Positions 28,977 through 40,311 of a stretch of 64,000 bases of DNA are shown piece after piece (positions within the stretch are counted from its first letter, which is position 1; each line of letters starts with the position of its first letter). The position numbers and the translations under genes were made by a program. The DNA comes from Bacteroidota bacterium (GTDB lineage Bacteria > Bacteroidota > Bacteroidia > Bacteroidales > UBA12077), in contig JAHLLG010000001.1 in the NCBI GenBank assembly GCA_020444275.1, forward strand, positions 248,001 through 312,000, written 5' to 3'. The notes beneath the pieces are model-generated. The model searched no databases. It was not told the DNA's origin and saw only the letters and a program-made list of their open reading frames with translations.

Positions 28977-29246
28977 GAGTGTTTAAATTTTAAAATTAAC
29001 GTTTTATTTTTGAATTTAATCTGTTGCCGTAAAATATTTATGACGATTACATATTAATATTTACTACATTTACTTTAAAATAATAAGTTAGTTAAACCCA
29101 TTTGGGGTCACTATCAATCAATTCTACTCCCTTATGTAAGTGGTTAAAGTGGTGGGTAAATCAAGGTAACAAGTAACGTTTAGCTTGATTGTGGTGTTAT
29201 ATAAAAACAAAAATAGAATAATTTGCTTTAATAACAAGTAAAATTT

Positions 29247-30050
29247 TTATTCTGCGTCTATCTTTTTAGATATTCTTCTGGAAATTGCTATTCCAACCTC
29301 GTAAAGCAGTAATAATGGAAATGTTACTAGAATTAAGCTAAAAATATCTGGTGGTGTAATAGTTGCAGCAAGAATAAGGATTAATATAACAGCATGGCGA
29401 CGATATTTTTTTAAAAACGACGGAGTGATAAGTCCTGCTTTACTTAAAAAGTACACTAAAATAGGCAACTCGAATGTTACGCCGGCAGCAAGTGTTACCG
29501 ATGTTATGGTTCCTATATATGATTTTAAGTTTATTTGATTAACAACCTGGTCACTTACATTATAGGAACCTAAAAAATGCACCGATAATGGTGCTATAAC
29601 AAAATAGCCAAATAATACGCCGGTTAAAAAGAGAAATGAACTAATGGTAACTGCTCCTCTTGTATGTTTGGCTTCCTTTTCATAAAGTGCAGGACGAATA
29701 AAGCGCCAAAACTCCCAAAAAAGATATGGAAAGCCCAATATGATACCTGCAAAAATAGAAGTTGTAATATGCATGGTAAATTGCCCTGCCATTTTGATGC
29801 TAATAAGCTGGAATGATTTCGTGTTAATACATAGTTTGGGAATATGAACCTTTTCACCCAATTGACACAAGAGTTTGTTGGTTAAAAAACCAGGATTTTT
29901 TGGAGCTAATATGATTTCATCGAAAACAATTTCACGAAAAAAGAAGGCTGCTATAGCAATGATCAAAATAGCTGCAAATGCCCGAATGATATGCCATCGC
30001 AGTTCTTCGAGATGTTCCAGAAAGGTCATTTCTTTGTTTTCGGCCGGCAT
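29247..30050 (-). CDS. tatC: Sec-independent protein translocase TatC
   Basis: MTFLEHLEELRWHIIRAFAAILI; FPYLFWEFWRFIRPALYEKEAKH; YRRHAVILILILAATITPPD. Confidence 0.96.
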   Translation of the reverse strand: MPAENKEMTFLEHLEELRWHIIRAFAAILIIAIAAFFFREIVFDEIILAPKNPGFLTNKLLCQLGEKVHIPKLCINTKSFQLISIKMAGQFTMHITTSIFAGIILGFPYLFWEFWRFIRPALYEKEAKHTRGAVTISSFLFLTGVLFGYFVIAPLSVHFLGSYNVSDQVVNQINLKSYIGTITSVTLAAGVTFELPILVYFLSKAGLITPSFLKKYRRHAVILILILAATITPPDIFSLILVTFPLLLLYEVGIAISRRISKKIDAE

Positions 30051-31007
30051 CTATACAATTCCTTCTTTTAAAATATCGTGCAAATGAACCATGCCAACAT
30101 ACTTGTTTTTATTTACGACAACAAGCTGGGTTATATTATTGTTTTCCATTAAATGAAATGCATTAATTGCAAGTTCATCTTTATTTACTGTTTTTGGATT
30201 TGCCGACATAATATCTTTTGCTGTTAGGTTTTCAAACGTGTTATATTTTTGTAACATGCGTCGAATATCACCATCAGTAATTATACCCAAAATTTCGTTA
30301 GAATCGCCAAGAACTACTGTTGCTCCAAGTCTTTTCGAGCTTATTTCAATGATGACATCTTTAACATTCTCATTTTGTGTAACTTTTGGGGTTTCGTTGT
30401 TTTTATACAGATCGCTAACCCGCATATAAAGTTTTTTACCCAATGCACCACCTGGGTGAAACTTAGCAAAGTCGTCGCTAGAGAATCCTCTGTATTCCAA
30501 TAAACAAACTGCTAATGCATCACCAATTACAAGTTGTGCTGTTGTGCTGTTTGTCGGTGCAAGATTATTCGGACATGCCTCCTTGTCAACGGTTGATTTT
30601 AGCACATAGTCAGATTGCTTACCAAGAAATGAGTCAACATTTGAAACCATTCCAACCAAAGTATTGCCTCTGCTTTTAATAAGTGGCACCAATACTTTAA
30701 TTTCAGGAGTATTACCGCTTTTCGAGATGCAAATAATAACATCATCTTCCTGAATTATACCTAAATCGCCATGGATAGCATCAGCGGCATGCATAAATAT
30801 AGCCGGTGTTCCGGTTGAATTCAATGTGGCAACAATTTTTTGTGAAATGTTTGCGCTTTTGCCTATTCCTGTAACAATTACACGACCTTTACTTTTATAA
30901 ATGATTTGAACCACTTTTTCGAAATCCTGATCGATATAACTTGCCAACCTTTTAATTGATTCTGATTCCTGGAGAATAGTATTTTTTGCTAATTCGATTA
31001 TATTCAT
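30051..31007 (-). CDS. kdsD: KpsF/GutQ arabinose-5-phosphate isomerase (SIS + CBS)
   Basis: RVIVTGIGKSANISQKIVATLNSTGTPAIFMHAADAIHGDLG; APTNSTTAQLVIGDALAVCLL; CBS pair. Confidence 0.93.
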   Translation of the reverse strand: MNIIELAKNTILQESESIKRLASYIDQDFEKVVQIIYKSKGRVIVTGIGKSANISQKIVATLNSTGTPAIFMHAADAIHGDLGIIQEDDVIICISKSGNTPEIKVLVPLIKSRGNTLVGMVSNVDSFLGKQSDYVLKSTVDKEACPNNLAPTNSTTAQLVIGDALAVCLLEYRGFSSDDFAKFHPGGALGKKLYMRVSDLYKNNETPKVTQNENVKDVIIEISSKRLGATVVLGDSNEILGIITDGDIRRMLQKYNTFENLTAKDIMSANPKTVNKDELAINAFHLMENNNITQLVVVNKNKYVGMVHLHDILKEGIV

Positions 31008-31245
31008 ATATCCTTAGGTTTAATCACCACTAATCATTAAATGTCAAGAAAATCTCGACATTGTTATATTCTTTTTAAAATTTTTATTGTAAATTTATGT
31101 ACAAATGTATTTATTTTAAAATAAACTTAAGATGTTTCGTTTTAAAAGATGTTTTAGAAATTATTAAAAAGCTTGTAAGAAACAAAAAAGTTTATTTTTT
31201 TTATAAATTGACCTAAATCATATTACAAAATAATTAAAAGAAGGA

Positions 31246-33441
31246 ATGAGTGTAGGAGCAGATATTTCATTAAAAGAGTACCTCAAGAAATATTTTGGTT
31301 TTGATACATTTAAAGGCAATCAGGAGGTTGTTATCAGAAATGTACTTGACGGGAATGATTCTTTTGTTTTAATGCCTACTGGTGGAGGAAAATCATTATG
31401 CTATCAATTGCCATCATTAATTATGGATGGAACGGCTATTGTAATATCTCCCCTTATAGCATTGATGAAAAATCAGGTTGATGCTATGCGTGGTTTTAGC
31501 ACAGAAGAAGGAATTGCACACTTTTTAAACTCTTCGTTAACTAAAACTCAAATGCAAAAAGTTAAACAGGATGTTTTAGATGGTAAAACAAAACTGCTTT
31601 ATGTTGCACCTGAGTCGTTAACTAAAGAAGAAAATATTTTATTTCTTAAACAGGCTAAAATATCATTTTACGCAGTTGATGAAGCACACTGTATTTCTGA
31701 ATGGGGTCATGATTTCCGACCAGAATACAGAAGAATTCGTCCGATTGTAAATAAAATTGGTGAAGCCCCGATTATAGCATTAACAGCTACAGCAACTCCA
31801 AAAGTGCAGAGCGATATTCAAAAAAACCTGGATATGATGGATGCCAATGTTTTTAAATCGTCGTTTAACAGGGAGAATTTATACTATGAGGTTAGGCCTA
31901 AGGTTAATGCTGCAAAGGAAATAATTAAATTCATCAAAAATAACTCAGGTAAATCAGGAATTATATATTGCTTAAGTAGAAAAAAGGTTGAAGAGCTGGC
32001 AGAAGTTCTGCAGGTAAATGGAATAAAAGCTTTGCCTTATCATGCCGGAATGGATGCTGCAACACGAAGTGGTAACCAGGATAAATTCCTGATGGAGGAT
32101 GTTGATGTGATTGTAGCTACCATAGCTTTTGGTATGGGAATTGACAAGCCGGACGTTCGCTTTGTAATTCATTATGATATACCTAAAAGCTTAGAAGGGT
32201 ATTACCAGGAAACAGGTCGTGCAGGTCGTGATGGTGGCGAAGGTAAATGTATCTCTTTCTATAGCTATAAAGATATTCAGAAGTTAGAAAAATTTATGCA
32301 GGGCAAACCTTTGGCCGAACAAGAAATTGGTAAACAGCTTCTGTTAGAAACTGTAGCTTATGCGGAAAGTGCCGTTTGCCGAAGAAAAATGCTGTTACAT
32401 TATTTTGGCGAAGAATATCATCAAGAGAATTGTGAAAACTGCGACAATTGTAATCATCCAAAAGAACAATTTGAAGGCAAGGATGATGTGGTTCTTGCCC
32501 TGGAAGCTATTATTGCTGTTAAGGAAAAGTTTAAGGCAGAGCATGTAGCTAATGTGTTATCAGGAGTAAAAAATACTTCAATCAAATCATATAAACACCA
32601 TGAATTAGATGTTTTCGGTGAAGGATCGAAAGAAGATCCTAAATACTGGAATGCTGTATTACGTCAGGCATTAATTGCCGGGTTTATTGATAAGGATATT
32701 GAAAATTATGGTTTGTTAAGTGTAAATGAAAAGGGTCGTGAGTTTATTAAAAATCCTGAACCATTTATGCTTACAAAAGATCACGATTACGAATCGGCTG
32801 ATGATGAGATGGAAGGTAAATCAGGTGAAGGCAAAACGGGAGCGGTTGACAATGAGTTATTTAACATCTTAAAAGATCTTAGGAAAAAAGTTGCTAAAGA
32901 GCTGAATTTACCACCGTTTGTAATTTTCCAGGACCCTTCAATTGAAGATATGGCAATTCAATATCCGATAACACTTGAGGAGATGCAGCGTATTGCCGGA
33001 GTTGGTGCGGGTAAAGCTCAAAAATACGGGGCTAAATTTGTTGATTTAATTAAGAAGTACGTTGACGAGAAAGAGATTATCCGTCCGATGGATATGGTCG
33101 TTAAATCGATTGTAAATAAGTCCGGACTTAAAGTATATATAATTCAAAGTATCGACAGGCAGATGTCGTTAGATGATATTGCAGATGCTAAAGGCCTGGA
33201 GATGCATCAACTGATAGACGAAATCGAATCTATTGTTCAGTCGGGCACAAAAATTAATATTGATTATTACATTAATCAAACCATTGATGAGGATAAACAG
33301 GAAGATATTTACGAATATTTCCGCGAAGAAGCAGAAACAGAATCGATCGAAGCTGCTTTAGAGGAGCTGGGAGAAGAAGAGTATTCTGAAGAAGAGATAC
33401 GATTAATGCGTATTAAATTCTTCTCTGAATTAGGAAATTAA
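31246..33441 (+). CDS. recQ: ATP-dependent DNA helicase RecQ
   Basis: VLMPTGGGKSLCYQLPSL; AVDEAHCISEWGHDFRPEYRRI; YYQETGRAGRDG; Zn-binding C..ENCDNC; HRDC-like domain. Confidence 0.97.
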   Translation: MSVGADISLKEYLKKYFGFDTFKGNQEVVIRNVLDGNDSFVLMPTGGGKSLCYQLPSLIMDGTAIVISPLIALMKNQVDAMRGFSTEEGIAHFLNSSLTKTQMQKVKQDVLDGKTKLLYVAPESLTKEENILFLKQAKISFYAVDEAHCISEWGHDFRPEYRRIRPIVNKIGEAPIIALTATATPKVQSDIQKNLDMMDANVFKSSFNRENLYYEVRPKVNAAKEIIKFIKNNSGKSGIIYCLSRKKVEELAEVLQVNGIKALPYHAGMDAATRSGNQDKFLMEDVDVIVATIAFGMGIDKPDVRFVIHYDIPKSLEGYYQETGRAGRDGGEGKCISFYSYKDIQKLEKFMQGKPLAEQEIGKQLLLETVAYAESAVCRRKMLLHYFGEEYHQENCENCDNCNHPKEQFEGKDDVVLALEAIIAVKEKFKAEHVANVLSGVKNTSIKSYKHHELDVFGEGSKEDPKYWNAVLRQALIAGFIDKDIENYGLLSVNEKGREFIKNPEPFMLTKDHDYESADDEMEGKSGEGKTGAVDNELFNILKDLRKKVAKELNLPPFVIFQDPSIEDMAIQYPITLEEMQRIAGVGAGKAQKYGAKFVDLIKKYVDEKEIIRPMDMVVKSIVNKSGLKVYIIQSIDRQMSLDDIADAKGLEMHQLIDEIESIVQSGTKINIDYYINQTIDEDKQEDIYEYFREEAETESIEAALEELGEEEYSEEEIRLMRIKFFSELGN

Positions 33442-33482
33442 TATTAAATATTGAATTGTTCTAAAAAAATTATAACTTGGCT

Positions 33483-33507
33483 GGGATGCATTTTGCATCC
33501 CTTTTTC
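33483..33507 (+). terminator. rho-independent terminator of recQ
   Basis: GGGATGC attttt GCATCCC followed by TTTTT. Confidence 0.8.
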
Positions 33508-33530
33508 AATTATTCATAAAACGATTACTT

Positions 33531-34418
33531 GTGGAAACAGTTTTAAAAATAAACAATCTGAGTAAAAATTACGGAAACATACAAGCCGTAAAGAATGTCT
33601 CATTTGAAATCAAAAAAGGAGAGGTGTATGGAATCCTTGGTCCGAATGGCAGTGGAAAAACAACTACACTAGCTGTTGTGTTAGGCATTTTACAAGCCAA
33701 TGCTGGTAATTTTCAGTGGTTTGGACAACCGTTGAGCAAGCATACTCGCCGAAGAATTGGTTCGTTGGTTGAAACGCCTAATTTTTATCCTTACTTAACA
33801 TTATGGGAGAACCTTAAAATTGTTGCGAAAATAAAAGATGCTCCCGAAGATGATATCAATTATGCATTAGGAGTAGCTAATTTATTGAAAAGAAAACACA
33901 CAAACTTTGGTTATCTGTCATTAGGAATGAAGCAGCGCATGTCAATGGCATCGGTACTTATCGGAAATCCTGAAGTGTTAGTTTTAGACGAACCTACTAA
34001 TGGGCTCGATCCGGAAGGTTTTGCTGAAGTTCGGCATATTATACAAACCCAGGCAAAAGAAGGTAAGACAATTATACTGGCCAGTCATATTCTCGATGAG
34101 GTAGAAAAAGTGTGTTCTCATGCTGCAATTCTGAAATCAGGAGAGTTAATTGCAAACGGTAAGGTAGGAGAATTGTTGTCGACCGAAGAAACAGTTTATG
34201 TGCAGGCAGAAAAGCTTGATGAGTTGATGAAACTTTTGAATGATTCTGAAATTGCTTCGAAAACATACATGTCAGATGAGGATCTTGCTGTGGTGTTACA
34301 TAGTAATTATAAGTCGGCTGATTTGAGTAAGTTCTGCTTTGAACAAGGTTATCCGCTGTCGAAAATTGTGGTTAAAAAGCAGAGCCTTGAAGAACAGTTT
34401 TTACAATTAGTTAAATAA
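33531..34418 (+). CDS. ABC transporter ATP-binding protein
   Basis: GILGPNGSGKTTTLAVVLGI; LSLGMKQRMSMASVLIGNPEVLVLDEPTNGLDPEG. GTG at 33531 preferred, since the track's TTG precedes the recQ terminator. Confidence 0.92.
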   Translation: METVLKINNLSKNYGNIQAVKNVSFEIKKGEVYGILGPNGSGKTTTLAVVLGILQANAGNFQWFGQPLSKHTRRRIGSLVETPNFYPYLTLWENLKIVAKIKDAPEDDINYALGVANLLKRKHTNFGYLSLGMKQRMSMASVLIGNPEVLVLDEPTNGLDPEGFAEVRHIIQTQAKEGKTIILASHILDEVEKVCSHAAILKSGELIANGKVGELLSTEETVYVQAEKLDELMKLLNDSEIASKTYMSDEDLAVVLHSNYKSADLSKFCFEQGYPLSKIVVKKQSLEEQFLQLVK

Positions 34419-34422
34419 GTTA

Positions 34423-35271
34423 TTGTTTATCTTAAATAGAAATGTGATGAAAAAACTTTTCAATCTTGAAAAAATAAAAGCCTTATCATATCCTGCCTTT
34501 AAAACATTAATGATCATACACTTTTTACTTTTCTTTTTAGTGATCCTTGTTGTATCAAGATGGCATATTACGATTCCCGGATTTTCTGTAAAAGGATTAT
34601 ATCAGTTTCCAAATATCTGGACATTTTTCCCTTGGGTAGCCAGTTGGTTTAATATATTTCTGACCATTGTTTTAATCACCCTGGTTGGTAATGAATTTGC
34701 ATTTAAAACTTTTCGCCAGAACGTGATTGATGGCTTAAGCAGAAATGATTTAATCGCAGGCAAGCTAATATTGATATTTACTGTTGCTGTTTATACTTTT
34801 TTAATGGTGCTTATAGCCGTGTTGATTTTTGGTTTAATTAAAACAGATGGTTTAACAGCCGGTAAAGTATTTGAGCATGTACATCTTCTGTTTGTATACT
34901 TTATTCAAGCCATTGGATATATGACACTGGGTTTATTATTTGCTATGATTTTTAGAAACACGGCACTATCAATAATTATGTTTATACTGTATTTCCCAAT
35001 TGAAGGTATTATTCGATTATTCTTTAAGCAGGAAGCAAGACGTTTTTTCCCGCTTAAAATTATATCTAACCTAACACCCAGACCTGAAATTTTAACCATG
35101 ACATCGGAGCAAAGTTATACCAATGCATCTGGAACAAGTTCTCTGGATCTTACTGAAATGGGGCTCTTACCAGAAGAACTTCCACTGGGAGTAACAGTAG
35201 TTGTTGCTTTAGGTTATATTGGTTTCTTTATAGGCATGTCGTTGCTGCTCATTAATAAACGAAATTTATAA
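34423..35271 (+). CDS. ABC transporter permease (ABC-2 type)
   Basis: Multi-TM protein directly downstream of the ATPase; GNEFAFKTFRQNVIDGLSRNDLIAGKL. Confidence 0.8.
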   Translation: MFILNRNVMKKLFNLEKIKALSYPAFKTLMIIHFLLFFLVILVVSRWHITIPGFSVKGLYQFPNIWTFFPWVASWFNIFLTIVLITLVGNEFAFKTFRQNVIDGLSRNDLIAGKLILIFTVAVYTFLMVLIAVLIFGLIKTDGLTAGKVFEHVHLLFVYFIQAIGYMTLGLLFAMIFRNTALSIIMFILYFPIEGIIRLFFKQEARRFFPLKIISNLTPRPEILTMTSEQSYTNASGTSSLDLTEMGLLPEELPLGVTVVVALGYIGFFIGMSLLLINKRNL

Positions 35272-35278
35272 ATACAAA

Positions 35279-35299
35279 GAGCCCGGATTTTCCGGGCTC
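35279..35299. terminator. terminator between convergent genes
   Basis: GAGCCCGGATTTTCCGGGCTC. Confidence 0.8.
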
Positions 35300-35323
35300 A
35301 CTCATTATTAAACTATCACCAGA

Positions 35324-35809
35324 TTAACTTTGCATGATTTGCTTTAAAGTAGCACACATTTCATAATCTTCAACACTAATATAATAATCCAAAAGAGAGT
35401 TTAAAAAATCGGGATCATCATAATACGGATGCCTTTCATCAAATGTAATATCATTATTTATGGTAAGCTCAAAATAGTCTTCTCGTTTAAGTTTTGCTGA
35501 ATCTTTAAGATGATCAGATTCAATTTTATTTTGGTCCGGTGATTGCATTTGTTCTTGCGGTAAAAAAATTCCGTTTTGCAATACTTCTATGTAAGAAACA
35601 AGTTCTTTTTGCAGTTTTATAGCAGAATTATTTTCATTAATTAGTTCTTTATTAATCTTAAATTGCTTTTCAAGCCTACTTGTCCTGTCAGAGGTAACAG
35701 GTTCTTTGAGAATTTTCTTAATCTTATCTTCGTTTTGATGTATTAGATCCAGGTTGCTCCGAATACGTTGCTTAATTACTTCTGCTACCTTTTTTAAATA
35801 TTCAGCCAT
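35324..35809 (-). CDS. hypothetical protein with UVR-like C-terminal motif
   Basis: 161 aa coiled-coil; C-terminal LLDYYISVEDYEMCATLKQIMQ resembles UVR motifs. Confidence 0.55.
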   Translation of the reverse strand: MAEYLKKVAEVIKQRIRSNLDLIHQNEDKIKKILKEPVTSDRTSRLEKQFKINKELINENNSAIKLQKELVSYIEVLQNGIFLPQEQMQSPDQNKIESDHLKDSAKLKREDYFELTINNDITFDERHPYYDDPDFLNSLLDYYISVEDYEMCATLKQIMQS

Positions 35810-35927
35810 AATCTTAATTATTAGTTTGTTGACAACTAAAAAACACGTTAATGCAATAAATTGTTTACGCTATTTTGACGAACAGAACTATTCTTGTGAT
35901 AAATATTAATTAATCTGGAGTAAATAA

Positions 35928-37149
35928 TTAAGACTTGGTATCTAAGGCATCTCGAAGTCCGTTACCAACCAGTGTAAAAGATAATACCATAAGCATTATG
36001 GCCAATCCGGGAAGAATTGCAAGGTAAGCTTTATCCATTATAATGTAGCCGTAATGTTCCTTAATCATTGTTCCCCACGATGGAACAGGTGGTTGTACAC
36101 CAATACCTAAAAAACTTAAACCGGCTTCGAGTAGGATTGCTGTTGCAAAATTTGCTGCAGAAATGATAATGACCGGACTCATAATATTGGGAAGAATGTG
36201 TTTGAAGATTATCCTGCTATTGCTGTAACCAAGAGCACGTGCAGCTTCAGTATACTCTTTTTCGCGAACACTTAAAACCTGTCCGCGAACAACACGAGCA
36301 ACCTCAACCCACATGGTTAAACCAACAGCGATAAAAATTTGCCAAAATCCTTTTCCGATTACCAGCGTTATGGCAATAACCATTAGTAATGTAGGAATTG
36401 ACCAAATTACATTGATCAACCACATGATTAAATCATCTACCTTTCCTCTAAAAAATCCTGCAACAGATCCTAATGTAATGCCAATAAGCAGTGATATGAA
36501 AACCGAAATGAAGCCAACTGACAAAGAAACTCTGGTGCCAATTAATAAGCGGCTTAAAAGATCTCTGCCAAATCGATCTGTTCCTAACCAATATCTAACT
36601 TTTACAATATGATTCTCATGAATCTGATCTTTTAATTCTGTACGTGAAATACTATTTTCACTACCCGATATATCCGTGTAATAGTAGTTGTTATTTTTAA
36701 ATGTAATTTCTGATCCGTATTGAATAGCAGCAATGACATCTATCGGGTTGATTGCTTTATAAAAAGGTTCTTCGCCTTCAACATCGTTAAACTGTTCAAT
36801 AATAAGCTTATCATTTTCGAAACGGTAACTGTTTATCGGAATAAAGTTAAACTCATTACGTTTGCCTAAAATCATAGTCTTCAGAATTCCCTGCCTCTCT
36901 GTTTTTTCGTTTTTACGCATCTTAAGCATGGTGCATCTAAATCCGGGCTTTTTAGTTGATATTTCAAGCGTTTGGGTATTGGCAAATGCTGATTTGTCAG
37001 GAGTGATTGAATAACCCAGTAATCCAATAATAATGGCGAATACAATAAATAAAAGTCCTGCCAAAGAAAGCTTGTTTTGCTTAAAACGTTGCCAAGCTAG
37101 TTTATTCAATGAGCCATCAATATCAAATTTCTGTTTTCTGAAAATCATA
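35928..37149 (-). CDS. peptide/nickel-type ABC transporter permease (DppC/OppC-like)
   Basis: LGTDRFGRDLLSRLLIGTRVSLSVGF; EYTEAARALGYSNSRIIFKHILPN. Start MIFRKQKFDIDGS at about 37149 is more likely than 37214. Confidence 0.9.
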
Positions 37150-37167
37150 GTCTCAAAATTATCTTTT

Positions 37168-38289
37168 TTATTGTAAAGATCGGTTTTTCCACATAAAATT
37201 TCCCAACAGACCAAAAATAGCTGTTAGAATAATGTAAAAAGGATAAATAACCTGAAGTGGAATAAAAAGCCAGAGTAACTTTTGCTGATGAAAGAAGCGT
37301 GAAACCGGTAAAAGAATTGTCAAATCAATAATAGATTTAAATGCAAAGAATAGTATGGCATATAAAAATGCATCGCTGGCAAATAGATTGTACACGATTG
37401 ATGCTCCTAGAATCAGGTTGGTTAAAAAAACAATGAGTGCTGTAAAAATTAAATCAAAATCTTTGTATGACTTACTCTTTGATGTCCAACGAATACGTTG
37501 ATGTATAAACTGATGTAAATTATTTGCCGGATTTGTTTCAACTACTGCATCTTCCGATTTCAGAAAATGAATACTGTTTTTGTACTCTCGTTTGGCGTGT
37601 AATAATAGAAAAATATCATCTCCGGAAGCAAAGTGTTTTTGCTGATTTGATGTATTATAGAGCGATTTATCAAAAAATAAATTGGCACCATTATTCATTA
37701 TTGGTCGTTTAATTCCGATAGCTCCAGCACCAGAACCAACCAGACTCATAAATTCAAGAGCTTGTAGTTTATGGAAAATATTGTTGTGTTTGAATACCAC
37801 TGGTCCAGCAATTAATTTGCTTTTATGATTTGTATAAAACGCCACGAAACTATTCACCCAGTTAGCCGGCATCGTGCAGTCTGCATCTGTTGTTAAAATA
37901 TGATCGTAGGCAGCTTGTTTTATGGCAAGATCTAATGCTTCTTTTTTACCTTGCTTTTTATCTGTTAACTTAAAATGTTTGATATATTTAAAACTTTCAG
38001 TGAATTGTTCAATAACAGCTATCGTGGCATCCTCCGAGTGATCGTCGACTACTATAATTTCCATTTGTTCTTTCGAATAGTTTTGTTGGACAAGGCAGTT
38101 CAAAAGTTGAGCGATGTTATTTTCTTCATTCCTGCAGGCAACAACGATACTCACCGGAATTGGTTTTTGATTATTGTTTGCATGGAAAGGTTTTATATGA
38201 AGCCATCCGAAGGAAAATCTCAGGATGATACATGCATATAATCCAAAAACAAAAGCTGCTATATAAAGAAATATCGACATGAGAATCAA
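37168..38289 (-). CDS. family 2 glycosyltransferase
   Basis: PVSIVVACRNEENNIAQLLNCLVQQNYSKEQMEIIVVDDHSEDAT; LTTDADCTMP; HQRIRWTSKSKSY (QxxRW-like). Confidence 0.9.
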   Translation of the reverse strand: MILMSIFLYIAAFVFGLYACIILRFSFGWLHIKPFHANNNQKPIPVSIVVACRNEENNIAQLLNCLVQQNYSKEQMEIIVVDDHSEDATIAVIEQFTESFKYIKHFKLTDKKQGKKEALDLAIKQAAYDHILTTDADCTMPANWVNSFVAFYTNHKSKLIAGPVVFKHNNIFHKLQALEFMSLVGSGAGAIGIKRPIMNNGANLFFDKSLYNTSNQQKHFASGDDIFLLLHAKREYKNSIHFLKSEDAVVETNPANNLHQFIHQRIRWTSKSKSYKDFDLIFTALIVFLTNLILGASIVYNLFASDAFLYAILFFAFKSIIDLTILLPVSRFFHQQKLLWLFIPLQVIYPFYIILTAIFGLLGNFMWKNRSLQ

Positions 38290-38431
38290 AAATACTAAAT
38301 ATTATGTTTGTTTAATTCGGATAGTATGATTTAGACATTGAATTGTTCGTTTCATATTTAAATTGATCAAAGCGTTAAACTTAGTTGACTATAGATAGGT
38401 AATTTTATATCTTAGCTAAAATGATTCTTGA

Positions 38432-39964
38432 ATGAAAAATATGAGATTTTTTTACAGAATATTTTCGATATTGTGGTTTGTGCTTATTGTTATTCAGTGC
38501 AATTCACAATCGGATAGTGCAAATAACAAAGCATGTATTGATCGCAATCCGGTCGTGGCAGGTTCTTTTTACTCCAATGATTCAGCAACGTTATATAACG
38601 ATCTGAGTTTGTTATTTAAACGCGCCAAGCCTTCAATGCACGCAAAAAATGTTGCAGCTATTCTTGCGCCGCATGCAGGATATTTATATTCTGGCAAGGT
38701 GGCTGCTTCGGCTTACAATCAGCTTAACCCCGACAAGAAATACGATAATATTTTTATTATTGCATCAAGTCACAAGGCGCTGTTTCAGGGAGCTTCCATT
38801 TATAATCAGGGCGATTATATTACTCCTTTTGGTAAGGTGAAAGTTAATACCGTATTAGCTAATCAGCTAATTGATAATAACAGTGTTTTTAACTTTACTC
38901 CTGATGCTCATGCGGCTGAACATAGTCTGGAAGTTCAGTTGCCATTTTTACAATATATCTTAAAAAGGGATTTTAAAATAGTACCCATTGTTACAGGGAC
39001 ACAAAGTGTAGCAGAAATTGAACTGATATCAAAAGCGTTGACTCCATATTTTACCGAAAATAATCTATTTGTAATAAGTACTGACTTTTCGCACTATCCA
39101 AATTATAGCGATGCCAAAATTATTGATAAGAAAACAGGAGATGCAATCTTAGCAAACTCGGTAGATAAATTAATTACAGCTGTGAATGTAAATGCAGCAT
39201 CAAATATCGAAAATTTAGTAACCAGTTTATGCGGATGGCCGGCGGTTTTAACGTTATTAAATATTACTCAAAATGATCGATCAATTGAGGTGATACCTGT
39301 CGATTATCAGAATTCCGGCGATGTTACAGGAGATAAAAGCAGGGTGGTTGGATACCACGCAATGGCATTTGTCAAGACTAAACAAAGCACTATGATAGAA
39401 AATGATTTTACGTTGACCAATCAAGAAAAGAAAAAGTTGCTTGAGATAGCCCGAAAAACAATTCATGAATATCTCAATTCAGGTAAATATCCTGATATTG
39501 ATGAAACGAATATCACCCAAACCATGAAATCAGAATGTGGAGCTTTTGTGACTTTGCATAAGGAAGGTGAGCTGCGAGGTTGTATTGGCAGGTTTGTTGC
39601 CGATGATCCACTTTATCAAATTGTTCAAAAAATGGCTGTTGCTGCCGCAACTCAGGATCATCGTTTTCCTATGGTTACTGAAGACGAAATGGGTAATATT
39701 GACATTGAAATTTCTGTATTAACACCACTGAAACGTATTGAATCTATTGATGAGATAATGATGGGGAAACATGGGATATACATTAAGAAAGGGTTTGCCT
39801 CCGGAACATTTTTGCCACAAGTTGCTACCGAAACAGGCTGGACCAAAGAAGAATTCCTGGGCTATTGCGCACGAAATAAAGCCGGTATTGGATGGGAAGG
39901 ATGGAAGGATGCCGAAATATATACGTACGAAGCATTAGTATTCGAAGAAAACGAATTTAAATAG
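38432..39964 (+). CDS. AmmeMemoRadiSam system fusion: MEMO1-like (B) + AMMECR1-like (A), N-terminal signal-like segment
   Basis: NPVVAGSFYSNDSATLYNDL...ILAPHAGYLYSGKVAASAYNQL (MEMO1); CGAFVTLHKEGELRGCIGRF...DHRFPMVTEDEMGNIDIEISVLTPL (AMMECR1). Confidence 0.93.
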   Translation: MKNMRFFYRIFSILWFVLIVIQCNSQSDSANNKACIDRNPVVAGSFYSNDSATLYNDLSLLFKRAKPSMHAKNVAAILAPHAGYLYSGKVAASAYNQLNPDKKYDNIFIIASSHKALFQGASIYNQGDYITPFGKVKVNTVLANQLIDNNSVFNFTPDAHAAEHSLEVQLPFLQYILKRDFKIVPIVTGTQSVAEIELISKALTPYFTENNLFVISTDFSHYPNYSDAKIIDKKTGDAILANSVDKLITAVNVNAASNIENLVTSLCGWPAVLTLLNITQNDRSIEVIPVDYQNSGDVTGDKSRVVGYHAMAFVKTKQSTMIENDFTLTNQEKKKLLEIARKTIHEYLNSGKYPDIDETNITQTMKSECGAFVTLHKEGELRGCIGRFVADDPLYQIVQKMAVAAATQDHRFPMVTEDEMGNIDIEISVLTPLKRIESIDEIMMGKHGIYIKKGFASGTFLPQVATETGWTKEEFLGYCARNKAGIGWEGWKDAEIYTYEALVFEENEFK

Positions 39965-39971
39965 ATTACTT

Positions 39972-40304
39972 ATGAGCACCTATGGATTTTTACCAATTAC
40001 TTTAATTAGTTTGATAGTATATTTTGTAAGCTATTTTCTTACTAAAACAAAATACCTGAAATTTGTAAAACACCGACGAATATGGAATCTCATTTTGCTG
40101 GTTACCTTTTTTATTGCCGGCACATTAGGAATTTTCATGACAGTTATCTATAGTTTCGAATTAAATATTAATATTCCGTATGTGTTGTTACAGATTCATG
40201 TTGGTGTTGGAACAGTCTGGTTCATTATTGCTTTTTTTCACTTTCTTTGGCATCTAACCTATTTTAAAAAGGCAATAAAAGTAATTTTCTCGAGCAGTAA
40301 GTAG
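39972..40304 (+). CDS. small integral membrane protein, hypothetical
   Basis: 110 aa, about three TM helices, co-directional with neighbours (8 bp gaps). Confidence 0.6.
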   Translation: MSTYGFLPITLISLIVYFVSYFLTKTKYLKFVKHRRIWNLILLVTFFIAGTLGIFMTVIYSFELNINIPYVLLQIHVGVGTVWFIIAFFHFLWHLTYFKKAIKVIFSSSK

Positions 40305-40311
40305 CAGGTTA

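Noticed and set aside
28980-29246. 270-bp intergenic gap between the DUF5686 gene and tatC as a possible sRNA
   Set aside because: No clear promoter, terminator or convincing structure seen by eye; insufficient support.
33477-33530. Upstream TTG start of the ABC ATPase ORF
   Set aside because: The segment contains the recQ terminator hairpin (GGGATGC...GCATCCC TTTTT); the GTG at 33531 is more plausible.
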